The notes below the pieces were generated by a model. That model did no database searches. It was given only the letters and a program-made list of their open reading frames with translations, and had not been told where the DNA came from. A stretch of 35,631 nucleotides of DNA, from contig NZ_RZQL01000036.1 in assembly GCF_003997935.1 (NCBI RefSeq), forward strand, positions 1 to 35,631. The letters are read 5' to 3'. This stretch comes from Mesorhizobium sp. M7A.F.Ca.US.006.01.1.1. Its GTDB lineage: Bacteria; Pseudomonadota; Alphaproteobacteria; Rhizobiales; Rhizobiaceae. This document shows, piece after piece, positions 24,677 through 31,742 of this stretch. The position numbers and the translations under genes were made by a program. The first letter of the stretch is position 1. Each line of letters starts with the position of its first letter.

Positions 24677-25710
24677 GAAGCGGCAGCTCCTCTGGCGATA
24701 TGATTTCCGTAAAGCAGGGTATCAAAATACTCGACGGTACGCGCGAGCCCCTGGTTCAAGCTGATTTTCGGCTCCCAGCCGAGATTGGCCTTGGCAAAGG
24801 AGATGTCCGGCTTGCGCTGCCTGGGGTCGTCGACGGGCAGCGGCCGATGCACGATCTTCGACCGGGCGTTGGTGTAATCGACGACCAGCGTCGCCAGTTC
24901 CATGATGGTGAATTCGGCAGGGTTGCCGAGATTGACCGGGTGGGCGGGCGCAATCGGCGCGTTCATCAGCCGGATAAAGCCCTCGATCAGGTCGTCGGCA
25001 TAGCAGAAGGAACGCGTCTGCTGGCCGCTGCCATAGACGGTCAGGTCCTCGCCGCGCAGCGCCTGGACGATGAAGTTCGAAACCACTCGCCCATCGTCGG
25101 GCTGCATGCGGCGACCGTAGGTGTTGAAAATGCGGGCGACACGGATATCGAGGCCATAGGTTCTCGAATAATCGAAGAACAGGGTTTCGGCCGAGCGCTT
25201 GCCTTCATCGTAGCAGGAACGCGGTCCGTGCGTGTTGACGTTGCCGAAGTAGCTCTCGGGCTGTGGATGCACGAAGGGATCGCCATAGACTTCGGACGTA
25301 GAGGCCTGGAATATCTTGGCCTTGTTCTGTCGCGCGAGTTCCAGAAGGTTCAGCGATCCAAGCACGCTTGTTTTGAAGGTGTGGATCGGATCTGCCTGAT
25401 AGTGCGGCGGAGAGGCGGGGCAGGCGAGATTGTAGATCTCGTCGCATTGAAGGTCCGAAGGCAGTGCATCGACGATGTCGTGCTCGATGCAGCTGAAGCT
25501 CGGATTGCGCAGAAGGGTACTGAGATTGTATCTTTTGCCGGTGTGGAAATTGTCCAGCGCGACAACGTCGTATCCGTCCCGCAACAGACGTTCGCACAGA
25601 TGCGATCCTAAAAATCCCGCTCCTCCGGCGACAAGGGCACGTCGTCGGCTTTGGTTGGCGCCCCTTTGGCTGCCGGATTCCAGTTTCAGAACCTTGACAA
25701 GCTTACTCAT
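24673..25710 (-). CDS. uxs: UDP-glucuronate decarboxylase (UDP-xylose synthase)
   Basis: The enzyme converts UDP-glucuronate to UDP-xylose with bound NAD+. The 345-residue extended SDR shows [17 protein letters not shown] (27-43), [16 protein letters not shown] (93-108), [10 protein letters not shown] (136-145), and catalytic Tyr167/Lys171 in CYDEGKR. The SPPHYQ and ESYFGNVN blocks separate the decarboxylase from dTDP-glucose dehydratases. I chose the ATG at 25710 because GAGGA precedes it; the frame continues to 25785, but that part holds two hairpins and looks like leader. The gene overlaps the GalE-like gene by 4 bases. It provides the pentose donor for the locus and fits the xylan-type binding module seen in the LTA-synthase-like protein. 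Confidence 0.9.
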   Translation of the reverse strand: MSKLVKVLKLESGSQRGANQSRRRALVAGGAGFLGSHLCERLLRDGYDVVALDNFHTGKRYNLSTLLRNPSFSCIEHDIVDALPSDLQCDEIYNLACPASPPHYQADPIHTFKTSVLGSLNLLELARQNKAKIFQASTSEVYGDPFVHPQPESYFGNVNTHGPRSCYDEGKRSAETLFFDYSRTYGLDIRVARIFNTYGRRMQPDDGRVVSNFIVQALRGEDLTVYGSGQQTRSFCYADDLIEGFIRLMNAPIAPAHPVNLGNPAEFTIMELATLVVDYTNARSKIVHRPLPVDDPRQRKPDISFAKANLGWEPKISLNQGLARTVEYFDTLLYGNHIARGAAAS

Positions 25711-26209
25711 GCTTTCCTCACACGCACACGCTACCGCCGGGCCGGGACAAAGCATCGCCCGGCCACGTTCCTCCGAACGTGGCAAACCTCCGCATCTGCG
25801 GAACCGCCATCACTGATGTGCGTCAATTGTTCTTTGGCTTTCGCGAAGCTGGTGCGACTACACAACTTCCGTGCTGCCGCTCAGCATTCTCTGCGCCCCG
25901 AAATCGCGATCACACGCCCGGTGTCACCATCGTCGATTGCTCGCCCAAATTGCACATCCCAACGCATCGAAAATATACCTGTGGAAATCATAGTCAACTA
26001 AATTAGCAATTTCTTAATCATATCTATTTGCGAATGGTTAATCACGGGCCGGCATCAGCCTCGAAGCTGAACCAGGAGATGTCCAGGGCAGTTCCTCATT
26101 TTAAATCAGGATATTGGGTCGGGCCGCTGGCAGTCGGCGCCACAAGCTGTTCGTTATGTCGAATCAGCGTTTGGCAGCAAGGATCGCCATGAATGAGAGG
26201 TTGTGCAAT
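25711..26209 (-). promoter_or_regulatory. uxs leader and upstream AT-rich region
   Basis: This 499-base space lies between lipoprotein 3 and uxs, both on the minus strand. Near uxs it holds two strong hairpins (25740-25782). Farther away (about 25970-26045) it is AT-rich, with several TTAA sequences but no complete TTAA-N7-TTAA box. Plus-strand frames here look accidental. Confidence 0.45.
25740..25782 (-). promoter_or_regulatory. tandem hairpins in the uxs leader
   Basis: On the minus strand the first stem is CCACGTTC / GAACGTGG with a four-base loop (25763-25782), a perfect 8 bp. The second is GGCCGGG / CCCGGCC with an 11-base loop (25740-25764), a perfect 7 bp. The stems share two bases, so they cannot both form completely. 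They sit 30-70 bases upstream of the uxs ATG. No T-run follows. A leader-mediated control or an operator is possible. Confidence 0.45.
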
Positions 26210-26407
26210 TCAGGGCGAAAATTTCAGATAGCAATGAGATTGCTGCCCAAAACCGCTCGGAGTGCAAATGTAAATTCCCGCGTGCGAATACTCATACCAC
26301 AGGGCTTGACCTATCGTAGGCACGCCGCAGCTGGCTATAGTGGGAAGAAGGGCAAGGGCTAAAGACTTGTAGGCAAATCCATTCACAAGGACGAATTTTG
26401 ACTTCAT
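26210..26407 (-). CDS. small lipoprotein 3 with PSGFGQ signature
   Basis: This 65-residue protein has a hydrophobic signal segment (KSLALALLPTIASC) with a lipobox-like IASC. It ends with YICTPSGFGQ, three residues and Cys, the same C-x-PSGFGQ-x3-C signature as the two longer lipoproteins at 19319 and 23227. The mature part is only about 39 residues, so it is a reduced form that keeps little besides the signature. The start is uncertain: the ATG at 26407 is directly preceded by AGAGG, which is too close, and an ATG at 26443 would give a longer basic n-region. It lies on the same strand as, and 500 bases upstream of, the uxs-galE pair. Confidence 0.62.
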   Translation of the reverse strand: MKSKFVLVNGFAYKSLALALLPTIASCGVPTIGQALWYEYSHAGIYICTPSGFGQQSHCYLKFSP

Positions 26408-26704
26408 CCTCTTTTGATACCATTGTTCATGGTCTTTGCGCATCAAGGCCTTTGGTTCGCAAGGCGCGCCGATGACCCATTTCGCCGAAAAGCGCATGCG
26501 CGTGTTCATTTCATAGGAGCGGTCATTTCGGCAACGAATTTTAAGCGCATAGGTAGAACCCCGCATTGTTGCGCGGCCACGCCGCCACCGGGTTGTTGCT
26601 TGCGCACGTCTAGCTCGATCACCTGGGGTGGCGACTCGGCTGGCCATCGCCTTTTGATCGTCGGGGCGCTATTGGCAAGGTCACGATGGAATGTGGTGAT
26701 GTGA
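26408..26704. other. intergenic region between lipoprotein 3 and the next gene
   Basis: These 297 bases separate divergent genes. In-frame extension of lipoprotein 3 up to 26647 is possible on paper, but the residues are arginine-rich and lack any signal character. I see no clear promoter motif. This is the right-hand boundary of the glycan locus. Confidence 0.35.
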
Positions 26705-27310
26705 ATGCGCTTTCTGTTTGTCCTGATCCTGCTCGCCGGCGCCGGCATCGGTGTCGGCTATCCCTGGGCGATGAGCAATTTCTCCGGCCATGAGATCGGC
26801 ACCTGGCGGGTTTATGAGCAAGGCCGCTTCAAGCCGCTGACGGTGCCGCTCTCCGGCCGCGATGCGCCGGTGCGGGTGCTGGTCGACCTGACCGCAAGAG
26901 CAGAGCGCATCGTTTCGCAGCAGCGCACCGTGCTGACGCTGACCGCTGCAAGCAATGGCCGCACGGTGCTCGCCTCGACCCTGCAGTTCAACCATTCCGA
27001 CAATCCTCGCCAGGCCAGCCCGCAACTGCCCGACAAGATCTTTCGCGACGAGGCCGGCGTGATCGCGACCGTCAGCCCGGGTCCCTACATCTTCACCGTC
27101 GGGCCGGGTGATGCCGACGACATACCGATGCGGTCGGTCGATCTCATCTTGCGCTCCGGCGTCGGCGAGATCGACAGCCGTGCGCGGCCGGCCGGCTTCG
27201 CGCTGATGGCGATCGGCCTGATCGGATTTTTGCTGACCTTGCGCACTCGAGGCGGCCGGCCGGAAAATCCGAACTCGCAGCCACCGCCGCCGCGCTGGGG
27301 CAGGGGCTGA
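26705..27310 (+). CDS. membrane-anchored protein of unknown function
   Basis: The 201-residue protein has an N-terminal hydrophobic segment (FLFVLILLAGAGIGVGYPW, residues 3-21), an extracytoplasmic beta-rich domain (about 25-155; VRVLVDLTARAERI, LTLTAASNGRTVLASTLQF, PGPYIFTVGPGD), a C-terminal membrane helix (FALMAIGLIGFLLTL, about 164-178) and a short proline-rich basic tail. This gives a two-anchor topology with a periplasmic domain. I do not recognise a named family. It has clean codon usage and precedes rlmJ on the same strand by 61 bases, so they may share a transcript. Confidence 0.72.
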   Translation: MRFLFVLILLAGAGIGVGYPWAMSNFSGHEIGTWRVYEQGRFKPLTVPLSGRDAPVRVLVDLTARAERIVSQQRTVLTLTAASNGRTVLASTLQFNHSDNPRQASPQLPDKIFRDEAGVIATVSPGPYIFTVGPGDADDIPMRSVDLILRSGVGEIDSRARPAGFALMAIGLIGFLLTLRTRGGRPENPNSQPPPPRWGRG

Positions 27311-27371
27311 TGCATGTCGCCCAAAGTGTGCAGCGGTTTTGGGACAACGACATGCATAACGGCACAAAACC

Positions 27372-28226
27372 ATGAATTACCGCCACGCCTATCATGCCGG
27401 GAATTTCGCCGACGTCGTCAAGCATGTCGTGCTGACGCGCTTGCTCGAGTATCTGAAGCAGAAGGACAAGGCGTTTCGGGTCGTCGACACCCATGCCGGC
27501 ATTGGCCGCTACGACCTGTCGTCGCTCGAAGCGCAGAAGACGGGTGAGTGGCAAGGCGGCATCGGCAGGGTGATCGATGCCCCGTTTGGCGCGCCGGTGG
27601 CAGCACTGCTCGCGCCCTATCTGGAGACAATACGGTCGCTCAACCCCGAGGGTGGCATCCAGAAATACCCGGGCTCGCCGTTGATCGCGCGCCATCTCAT
27701 GCGCAAGCAGGACAGGCTGACGGCGATCGAGCTGCATCCCAAGGATGCCGCGAGGCTGAGGGTGTTCTTTGCCGGCGATTTCCAGGCCCGGATCATCGAA
27801 CTCGATGGCTGGCTGGCGCTCGGCGCCCATCTGCCACCGAAGGAAAAGCGCGGCCTTGTCCTCATCGATCCGCCATTCGAGGAAGCGGGTGAGTTCGAAC
27901 GCCTCGTCGACGGGCTCATAAGGGCGCACAAGCGGTGGCCCGGCGGCATCTACGCGCTCTGGTATCCAATCAAGGACCGCAAGGCGATCATCGCTTTCCG
28001 CAGGGCGCTGAAGCAATCCGGCATCCCGAAGCTGCTCGACATCGAATTCGAGATCAGGCCGGCCTCTTCGGAACCCAGCCTCGACGGCAGCGGTCTGCTG
28101 GTGGTCAACCCGCCGTTCACGCTGGAGGGCGAGCTGCGGACGCTGCTGCCGGCCCTGCACAGGCTGCTTGCGGTGGGGCGGCCGGCGCACTGGTCGCTGG
28201 AATGGCTGGCCGGCGAGCAGGCTTGA
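27372..28226 (+). CDS. rlmJ: 23S rRNA (adenine2030-N6)-methyltransferase RlmJ
   Basis: RlmJ methylates A2030 of 23S rRNA using S-adenosylmethionine. The 284-residue protein starts MNYRHAYHAGNFADVVKHV, diagnostic for RlmJ. It continues with DTHAGIGRYDL (39-49), YPGSP (99-103), ELHP (120-123) and the catalytic LIDPPFE (164-170), which is the DPPY-type motif of N6-adenine methyltransferases. Length is normal. It marks the return to conserved chromosomal genes after the accessory locus. Confidence 0.95.
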   Translation: MNYRHAYHAGNFADVVKHVVLTRLLEYLKQKDKAFRVVDTHAGIGRYDLSSLEAQKTGEWQGGIGRVIDAPFGAPVAALLAPYLETIRSLNPEGGIQKYPGSPLIARHLMRKQDRLTAIELHPKDAARLRVFFAGDFQARIIELDGWLALGAHLPPKEKRGLVLIDPPFEEAGEFERLVDGLIRAHKRWPGGIYALWYPIKDRKAIIAFRRALKQSGIPKLLDIEFEIRPASSEPSLDGSGLLVVNPPFTLEGELRTLLPALHRLLAVGRPAHWSLEWLAGEQA

Positions 28227-28418
28227 GGCGGGCCCATCGACGACCCGGGACCGCGCTCTTCTGGTCCGGACATGAACGTGCCTGAGCCATTCCGGCGCCG
28301 TGCAAATTCGGCTTTGGTCAAAAAGCAGTTTCAAACTGGGAAACCATTGTCAACGCAACCGCTTGACCGCCGCCGAGCGAATCCGCACAGTGCGTGCAAT
28401 CGACCTTGAGAGGCTGCC

Positions 28419-28871
28419 ATGACTCGCTTCGCCAAATCCGCCCTTGCCGTCCTGATTTCGCTCTGCACCCCGCTTGCCGCGCCTCTCGGTGTCACCCAGA
28501 CCGTGCAGGCCGCAGATCTTACGGTCTATTCCGATGATGACAGCGGGGTCTGCGGTCAGCCATGGGTACTCAACAAGATCACCAGCCGCTTTTCCTATCA
28601 GGTGCATCACGTGCCGCATCTGCCTGATGTGCAGATCACCGATTTCCGGCGCATTCACCAGCATCGCTATCTGGCGGCCAACGATACCTGGCCGATCGGT
28701 CGCCGTTATTGCGGGGCCACCGTCAGCCTGTCCGACGGCCGCGATCGCACCATCTGGTACCTGATCGAGGAAGGTCAGGGCTTTGCCTCGATCGGCGACA
28801 ATGTCGAATTCTGCGTCTCGGGCTTCGACCGCTGGATGGTCTACAACGGCCGCTGCCGCATTCTGCGCTAA
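28419..28871 (+). CDS. secreted cysteine-containing rhizobial protein of unknown function
   Basis: The 150-residue protein has a Sec signal peptide (SALAVLISLCTPLAAPLG, cleavage after VQA near residue 31). The mature part has four cysteines (SGVCGQPW, RRYCGATV, VEFCVSGF, NGRCRILR), enough for two disulphides. Phrases such as HHVPHLPDVQITDF and YLIEEGQGFASIGDN are, as I remember, typical of a conserved Rhizobiales protein of unknown function. GAGAGG precedes the ATG at good spacing. It stands alone between rlmJ and the tetR-eamA pair. Confidence 0.78.
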   Translation: MTRFAKSALAVLISLCTPLAAPLGVTQTVQAADLTVYSDDDSGVCGQPWVLNKITSRFSYQVHHVPHLPDVQITDFRRIHQHRYLAANDTWPIGRRYCGATVSLSDGRDRTIWYLIEEGQGFASIGDNVEFCVSGFDRWMVYNGRCRILR

Positions 28872-28939
28872 ACGCGGTTCCCCTTCCAATCTCTTTCGCG
28901 CCTGTGGCTTGATCGGCTGCAGGCGTTTTTCGTGTCGCG

Positions 28940-28969
28940 TTGACAGCAGGCGCGATCCGTCGCATAGAT
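28940..28969 (+). promoter_or_regulatory. probable promoter of the tetR-eamA pair
   Basis: A perfect TTGACA (28940-28945) is followed after 17 bases by CATAGA (28963-28968), a weak -10. The operator starts two bases after it. A transcription start near 28975 would lie within the operator, which fits autorepression. Confidence 0.55.
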
Positions 28970-28970
28970 A

Positions 28971-28988
28971 TGAGACAGACCTGTCTCA
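28971..28988. promoter_or_regulatory. TetR operator: perfect 8-bp inverted repeat
   Basis: TGAGACAG, two bases, then CTGTCTCA form a perfect inverted repeat 16 bases before the tetR start and directly after the -10 candidate. Size, symmetry and position are those expected for autoregulation by the adjacent TetR-family protein. Confidence 0.75.
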
Positions 28989-29004
28989 CCACTCGGTATG
29001 CGCC

Positions 29005-29586
29005 ATGACGTCATCGCCCGTTTCCGATAAGCGCCAGCACGTCGTTGAAACGGCCTACGTGCTGTTCAAGCGCGCCGGATTCCATGCCACCGGTATCGAC
29101 CGGATCATCGCCGAAGCCGATGTGGCCAAGATGACGATGTATCGTCACTTCCCCAGCAAGGACGAACTGATCGTCGAGGTGCTTGACTATCGCGCTATGC
29201 GTTTCGACCGCCAGCTCGACCGGCTCGCTCAAGAGGGCATTCCGCCGGAACAGAAAATCGGAAGAATCTTCGACTGGCATGCACGCTGGTTCCGCAGCCC
29301 GGATTTCCATGGCTGTCTGTTCGCACATGCGCTGGCCGAGTTCGGCGACCCCGGGCATCCGGTTTTCAAGGCCGTTGTCAGGCAGAAGAACGGCCTCAAG
29401 CGGCGCATGCGATCTATCCTCGAAGAGGTGATGCCGCGCGGCCGCGCCGAGAGCGTGGCGGCGACACTGCTTATGCTGATCGAAGGGGCGACCTTGCTGG
29501 CGCAGATGGGGCAGGCCGACGCCGCCATTCGCGACGCCCGCAAGGCGGCCATGCGCATCGTCGCTGTTTCGCGCAGGCCGCAATGA
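29005..29586 (+). CDS. TetR/AcrR family transcriptional regulator
   Basis: The 193-residue protein has an N-terminal helix-turn-helix (about 28-50: HATGIDRIIAEADVAKMTMYRHFPSKDEL) and a C-terminal helical ligand-binding domain with CLFAHALAEFGDPGHPVF. The start is set at the ATG 29005, because the longer frame from 28783 overlaps the preceding gene and the operator. It probably represses its own operon through the inverted repeat at 28971-28988. The stop overlaps the start of the EamA transporter by 4 bases (ATGA), so the transporter is its likely target. Confidence 0.92.
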   Translation: MTSSPVSDKRQHVVETAYVLFKRAGFHATGIDRIIAEADVAKMTMYRHFPSKDELIVEVLDYRAMRFDRQLDRLAQEGIPPEQKIGRIFDWHARWFRSPDFHGCLFAHALAEFGDPGHPVFKAVVRQKNGLKRRMRSILEEVMPRGRAESVAATLLMLIEGATLLAQMGQADAAIRDARKAAMRIVAVSRRPQ

Positions 29587-30419
29587 GCCCGCTGGTCATC
29601 GGGCTCGCATTGTTTGCGGCGATCCTGCACGCAACCTGGAACGCGTTCCTGCGCACGGGGGCCGACAGGTTGTGGACCGTCACCGTCATGAGCTTTTCCA
29701 GTACGGCGCTCGCCATCCCCTTTGCCTTCTTCCACGCCCTTCCGGCCGCGCCGGCCTGGTCCTATATCGTGCTCTCGGCCTGTCTGCAGGTTGGCTACAG
29801 CTTGTTTCTCGTGGCCGCCTACAGATATGGCGAACTGGGGCAGGTCTATCCGATCGTTCGCGGCAGCGTGCCGCTGCTTGTCACACTGGGCGGGTTCTTC
29901 CTGGCCAACCAGCAGCTCACGCTGCCGCAGACCGTCGGCGTCGCGCTGGTCGCTGGCGGCATCATGGGCCTTTCTCTCGGACGGGGCAGGGCCGCCACGA
30001 CATCGATATTCTATGCGTTGGCAACGGGAGCGATCATCGCCGCCTATGCGACGGTCGATGCGCTCGGCGTTCGGGCGGCGGGAAACGCTGGCGCTTACAC
30101 CGCATGGGTCCTGCTGATCTACGGCGCGTTGCTGCCGGCGGCCTTCGTCGCCTGCCGTGGCCGGCTCATAGTCGACCTGCATGCGCCGGAAACCTGGAAG
30201 GCGTTGGGCGGCGGCCTGTTTGCGCTTCTGGCCTACGGTGTCGTGGTCGCGGCCTTCGCCCTTGGACCAGCAGGTCCGATCACCGCGATCCGCGAAACAA
30301 GCGTCGTCTTCGCTGCCTTCATCGGACGCCTGTTCCTCGGCGAGATTCTGACGCCGCGGCGGGTCGGCGCCTGCGCCATCGTCGCGCTCGGCGCCATATG
30401 CCTCGGCTATCAGCCGTGA
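29583..30419 (+). CDS. EamA/DMT family transporter
   Basis: The 278-residue membrane protein has about ten hydrophobic segments in two EamA repeats (about 3-130 and 140-276). The first contains LHATWNAFLRTGADRLW and AYRYGELGQVYPIVRGSVPLL; the second contains PITAIRETSVVFAAFIGRLFLGE, the typical closing motif of the family. Such carriers export or import metabolites; the substrate is not predictable. Translation is coupled to tetR by an ATGA overlap, so it is presumably induced when the regulator binds its ligand. Confidence 0.9.
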   Translation: MSPLVIGLALFAAILHATWNAFLRTGADRLWTVTVMSFSSTALAIPFAFFHALPAAPAWSYIVLSACLQVGYSLFLVAAYRYGELGQVYPIVRGSVPLLVTLGGFFLANQQLTLPQTVGVALVAGGIMGLSLGRGRAATTSIFYALATGAIIAAYATVDALGVRAAGNAGAYTAWVLLIYGALLPAAFVACRGRLIVDLHAPETWKALGGGLFALLAYGVVVAAFALGPAGPITAIRETSVVFAAFIGRLFLGEILTPRRVGACAIVALGAICLGYQP

Positions 30420-30477
30420 CGGAAATGCGCATCGCGCAGGTTCTGGATTTTCCTGATGGCGCCGACAGGCAAACCGG

Positions 30478-30838
30478 CTAGGCTGGACTCCCGAGAGCGA
30501 TATCACGCCCGTCGTGCCCGAACTGCCACCCGTCTCAGGGCGGCGAGGGCTGTTGACGATTTTTGCCACCGGCATCGCTCAATCTTGGCAATCCGAAAAT
30601 GCCGTTGTTCTACGTTGCGCTGTTGCCTAACGTCGTCGGCGCATCGCTCGACGCCGGTCATCTCGGTGTGCTGATGATGGTGAGCGTGGCCGTTGAAGTG
30701 GTGGTGATCGGCGGTCATGTCGTCCTCGCCGGTCGTGCCCGCAGCCTGTTGCGCACGCCAAGGATCGTACGCCGGGTGAACCGCGCGGCATGCGGTGTGA
30801 TGATCGGCGCCGGCGTTGCCGTTGTTGCCGCGCGCTGA
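30478..30838 (+). pseudogene. decayed LysE/RhtB family exporter gene (C-terminal half)
   Basis: A frame from 30478 reads LGWTPESDITPVVPELPP, then VSGRRGLLTIFATGIA. A different frame from about 30575 continues LNLGNPKMPLFYVALLPNVV and ends with RIVRRVNRAACGVMIGAGVAV. Joined, this is the second half of a LysE/RhtB amino-acid exporter, including the conserved LNLGNPK segment and the C-terminal helix. The N-terminal half, with the usual TPGPN motif, is missing and a frameshift lies near 30578. The remaining 91-codon frame (30563-30838) has only a TTG start and no ribosome-binding site. It is most likely a remnant. Confidence 0.7.
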
Positions 30839-30859
30839 GCGGATTGCCCAGTCACCACG

Positions 30860-31168
30860 CTATTTCCTGTGCGCCGCCTCGGCCTGATCAAGGATCTTGC
30901 GCAGGAATGCGGCGTGGCCGCGGAACGCGCGCCGTCCGCTCGTCGTCGCCTTGACGCGCGTCTGCGGCCGGCGGCCGACGAACAGCTTTTCGATGTCGAC
31001 ATAACCGGCCCTGGCCAGCGTATCCAGATGCGCACCGAGATTGCCGTCGGTGACGTCCACGATTGCCTTCAGCCCGGTGAAATCCAGCGTTTGACGCCTT
31101 TCCAGCATGCTCAGCGCGGCCATGATCCTGAGCCGAGTGCTCTGGTGGATGATTTCGTCGGCACTCAT
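30860..31168 (-). CDS. winged-helix transcriptional regulator (HTH_34 / MarR-like)
   Basis: The 102-residue protein is a single winged-helix domain: ADEIIHQSTRLRIMAALSML, then DFTGLKAIVDVTDGNLGAHL (recognition region) and a wing with GYVDIEKLFVGRRPQTRVKAT. It ends with a helical tail that may dimerise. This matches the small winged-helix DNA-binding regulators (PF13601-type). I chose the ATG at 31168 because the domain starts there; a longer frame to 31300 has an odd basic-proline composition. The start overlaps by ATGA a 39-codon ORF upstream. A promoter and an inverted repeat at 31306-31339 suggest autoregulation. Confidence 0.85.
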   Translation of the reverse strand: MSADEIIHQSTRLRIMAALSMLERRQTLDFTGLKAIVDVTDGNLGAHLDTLARAGYVDIEKLFVGRRPQTRVKATTSGRRAFRGHAAFLRKILDQAEAAHRK

Positions 31169-31284
31169 CGATTGGCTCCGGCGCAGCCAAGCCGGAGGCC
31201 GCGGACAACCATGCCGCCGCCGTGGCGGACCGTCTTGGTGATCTGGAACGGCGGCAGCGCCGCTTGCTCCTGTGCGATCGACAT
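31165..31284 (-). CDS. possible 39-codon ORF coupled to the winged-helix gene
   Basis: The ORF starts with ATG at 31284, preceded by GGGAG eight bases upstream, and ends in a TGA that overlaps the regulator ATG (ATGA). Its third positions are strongly GC-biased. The product begins MSIAQEQAALPPFQ and has no membrane segment or recognised domain. It could be a small protein, a leader peptide that couples translation to the regulator, or the surviving start of a longer deleted gene. Confidence 0.4.
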   Translation of the reverse strand: MSIAQEQAALPPFQITKTVRHGGGMVVRGLRLGCAGANR

Positions 31285-31305
31285 TGAAGTGCTCCCGCAT
31301 GCTGT

Positions 31306-31339
31306 ACAGAATACTCTGTCATGTAGAGTTGTCTGTCAA
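31306..31339 (-). promoter_or_regulatory. promoter and operator candidate for the winged-helix regulator
   Basis: On the minus strand TTGACA (31339-31334) is followed by a 17-base spacer and GAGTAT (31316-31311). An inverted repeat with arms ACAGA and TCTGT around four bases (31306-31319) covers the -10, and another ACAGA lies at the -35. The arrangement fits repression by the regulator encoded downstream. Confidence 0.5.
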
Positions 31340-31742
31340 TTCACGAGGAAGCCGGTCTGCGATCGTGCTTGACAAGACGATGCATCGACCGGCTGTCGCA
31401 TTGCAGTATAGATCGTCCGCATGCACGAGATGATCGCACCGATGAGGCGGCGGTCATGATATCGGTGGCCGACGATCGACACGCAAAGCTGTTCACTGAT
31501 CTTCGGAGCTTCACGAGAGGAGCGGTCCCGCGGAATGTGGAGAATGTCGGCGACACATTCTAGCCAATGGTCGAAGATCAGAAGTGAATTTCTGCGACGA
31601 TCAGCACGATCATGTGCCGATCGTAACCGAAATTTAAGCTGCGAAAATCAGTCTATTGCTTCGCTGGCTAGCAAGCCGCGAGTCAGATATGCATGAGCGC
31701 GCCGGGTCATTACGGCCGTCGGCACAAAGGAAGGGGCATCGC
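31340..31742. other. intergenic region between the regulator and the H1-like gene
   Basis: About 400 bases without a convincing gene. A short plus-strand frame at 31369-31563 has no good start or ribosome-binding site. The promoter of the H1-like gene should lie in the 3' part, which is AT-richer near 31580-31650, but I see no clear consensus. Confidence 0.35.

Noticed and set aside
12085..26407. Assignment of the locus as a bcs cellulose or bgsA/bgsB mixed-linkage glucan operon
   Set aside because: There is no BcsB, BcsC, GH8 BcsZ, PilZ domain or HlyD-like partner; the hydrolase looks like GH26 and extra decoration genes are present.
12777..26407. Integrated mobile element or prophage
   Set aside because: No integrase, transposase, tRNA attachment site or flanking direct repeats were seen; only one small intergenic repeat element is present.
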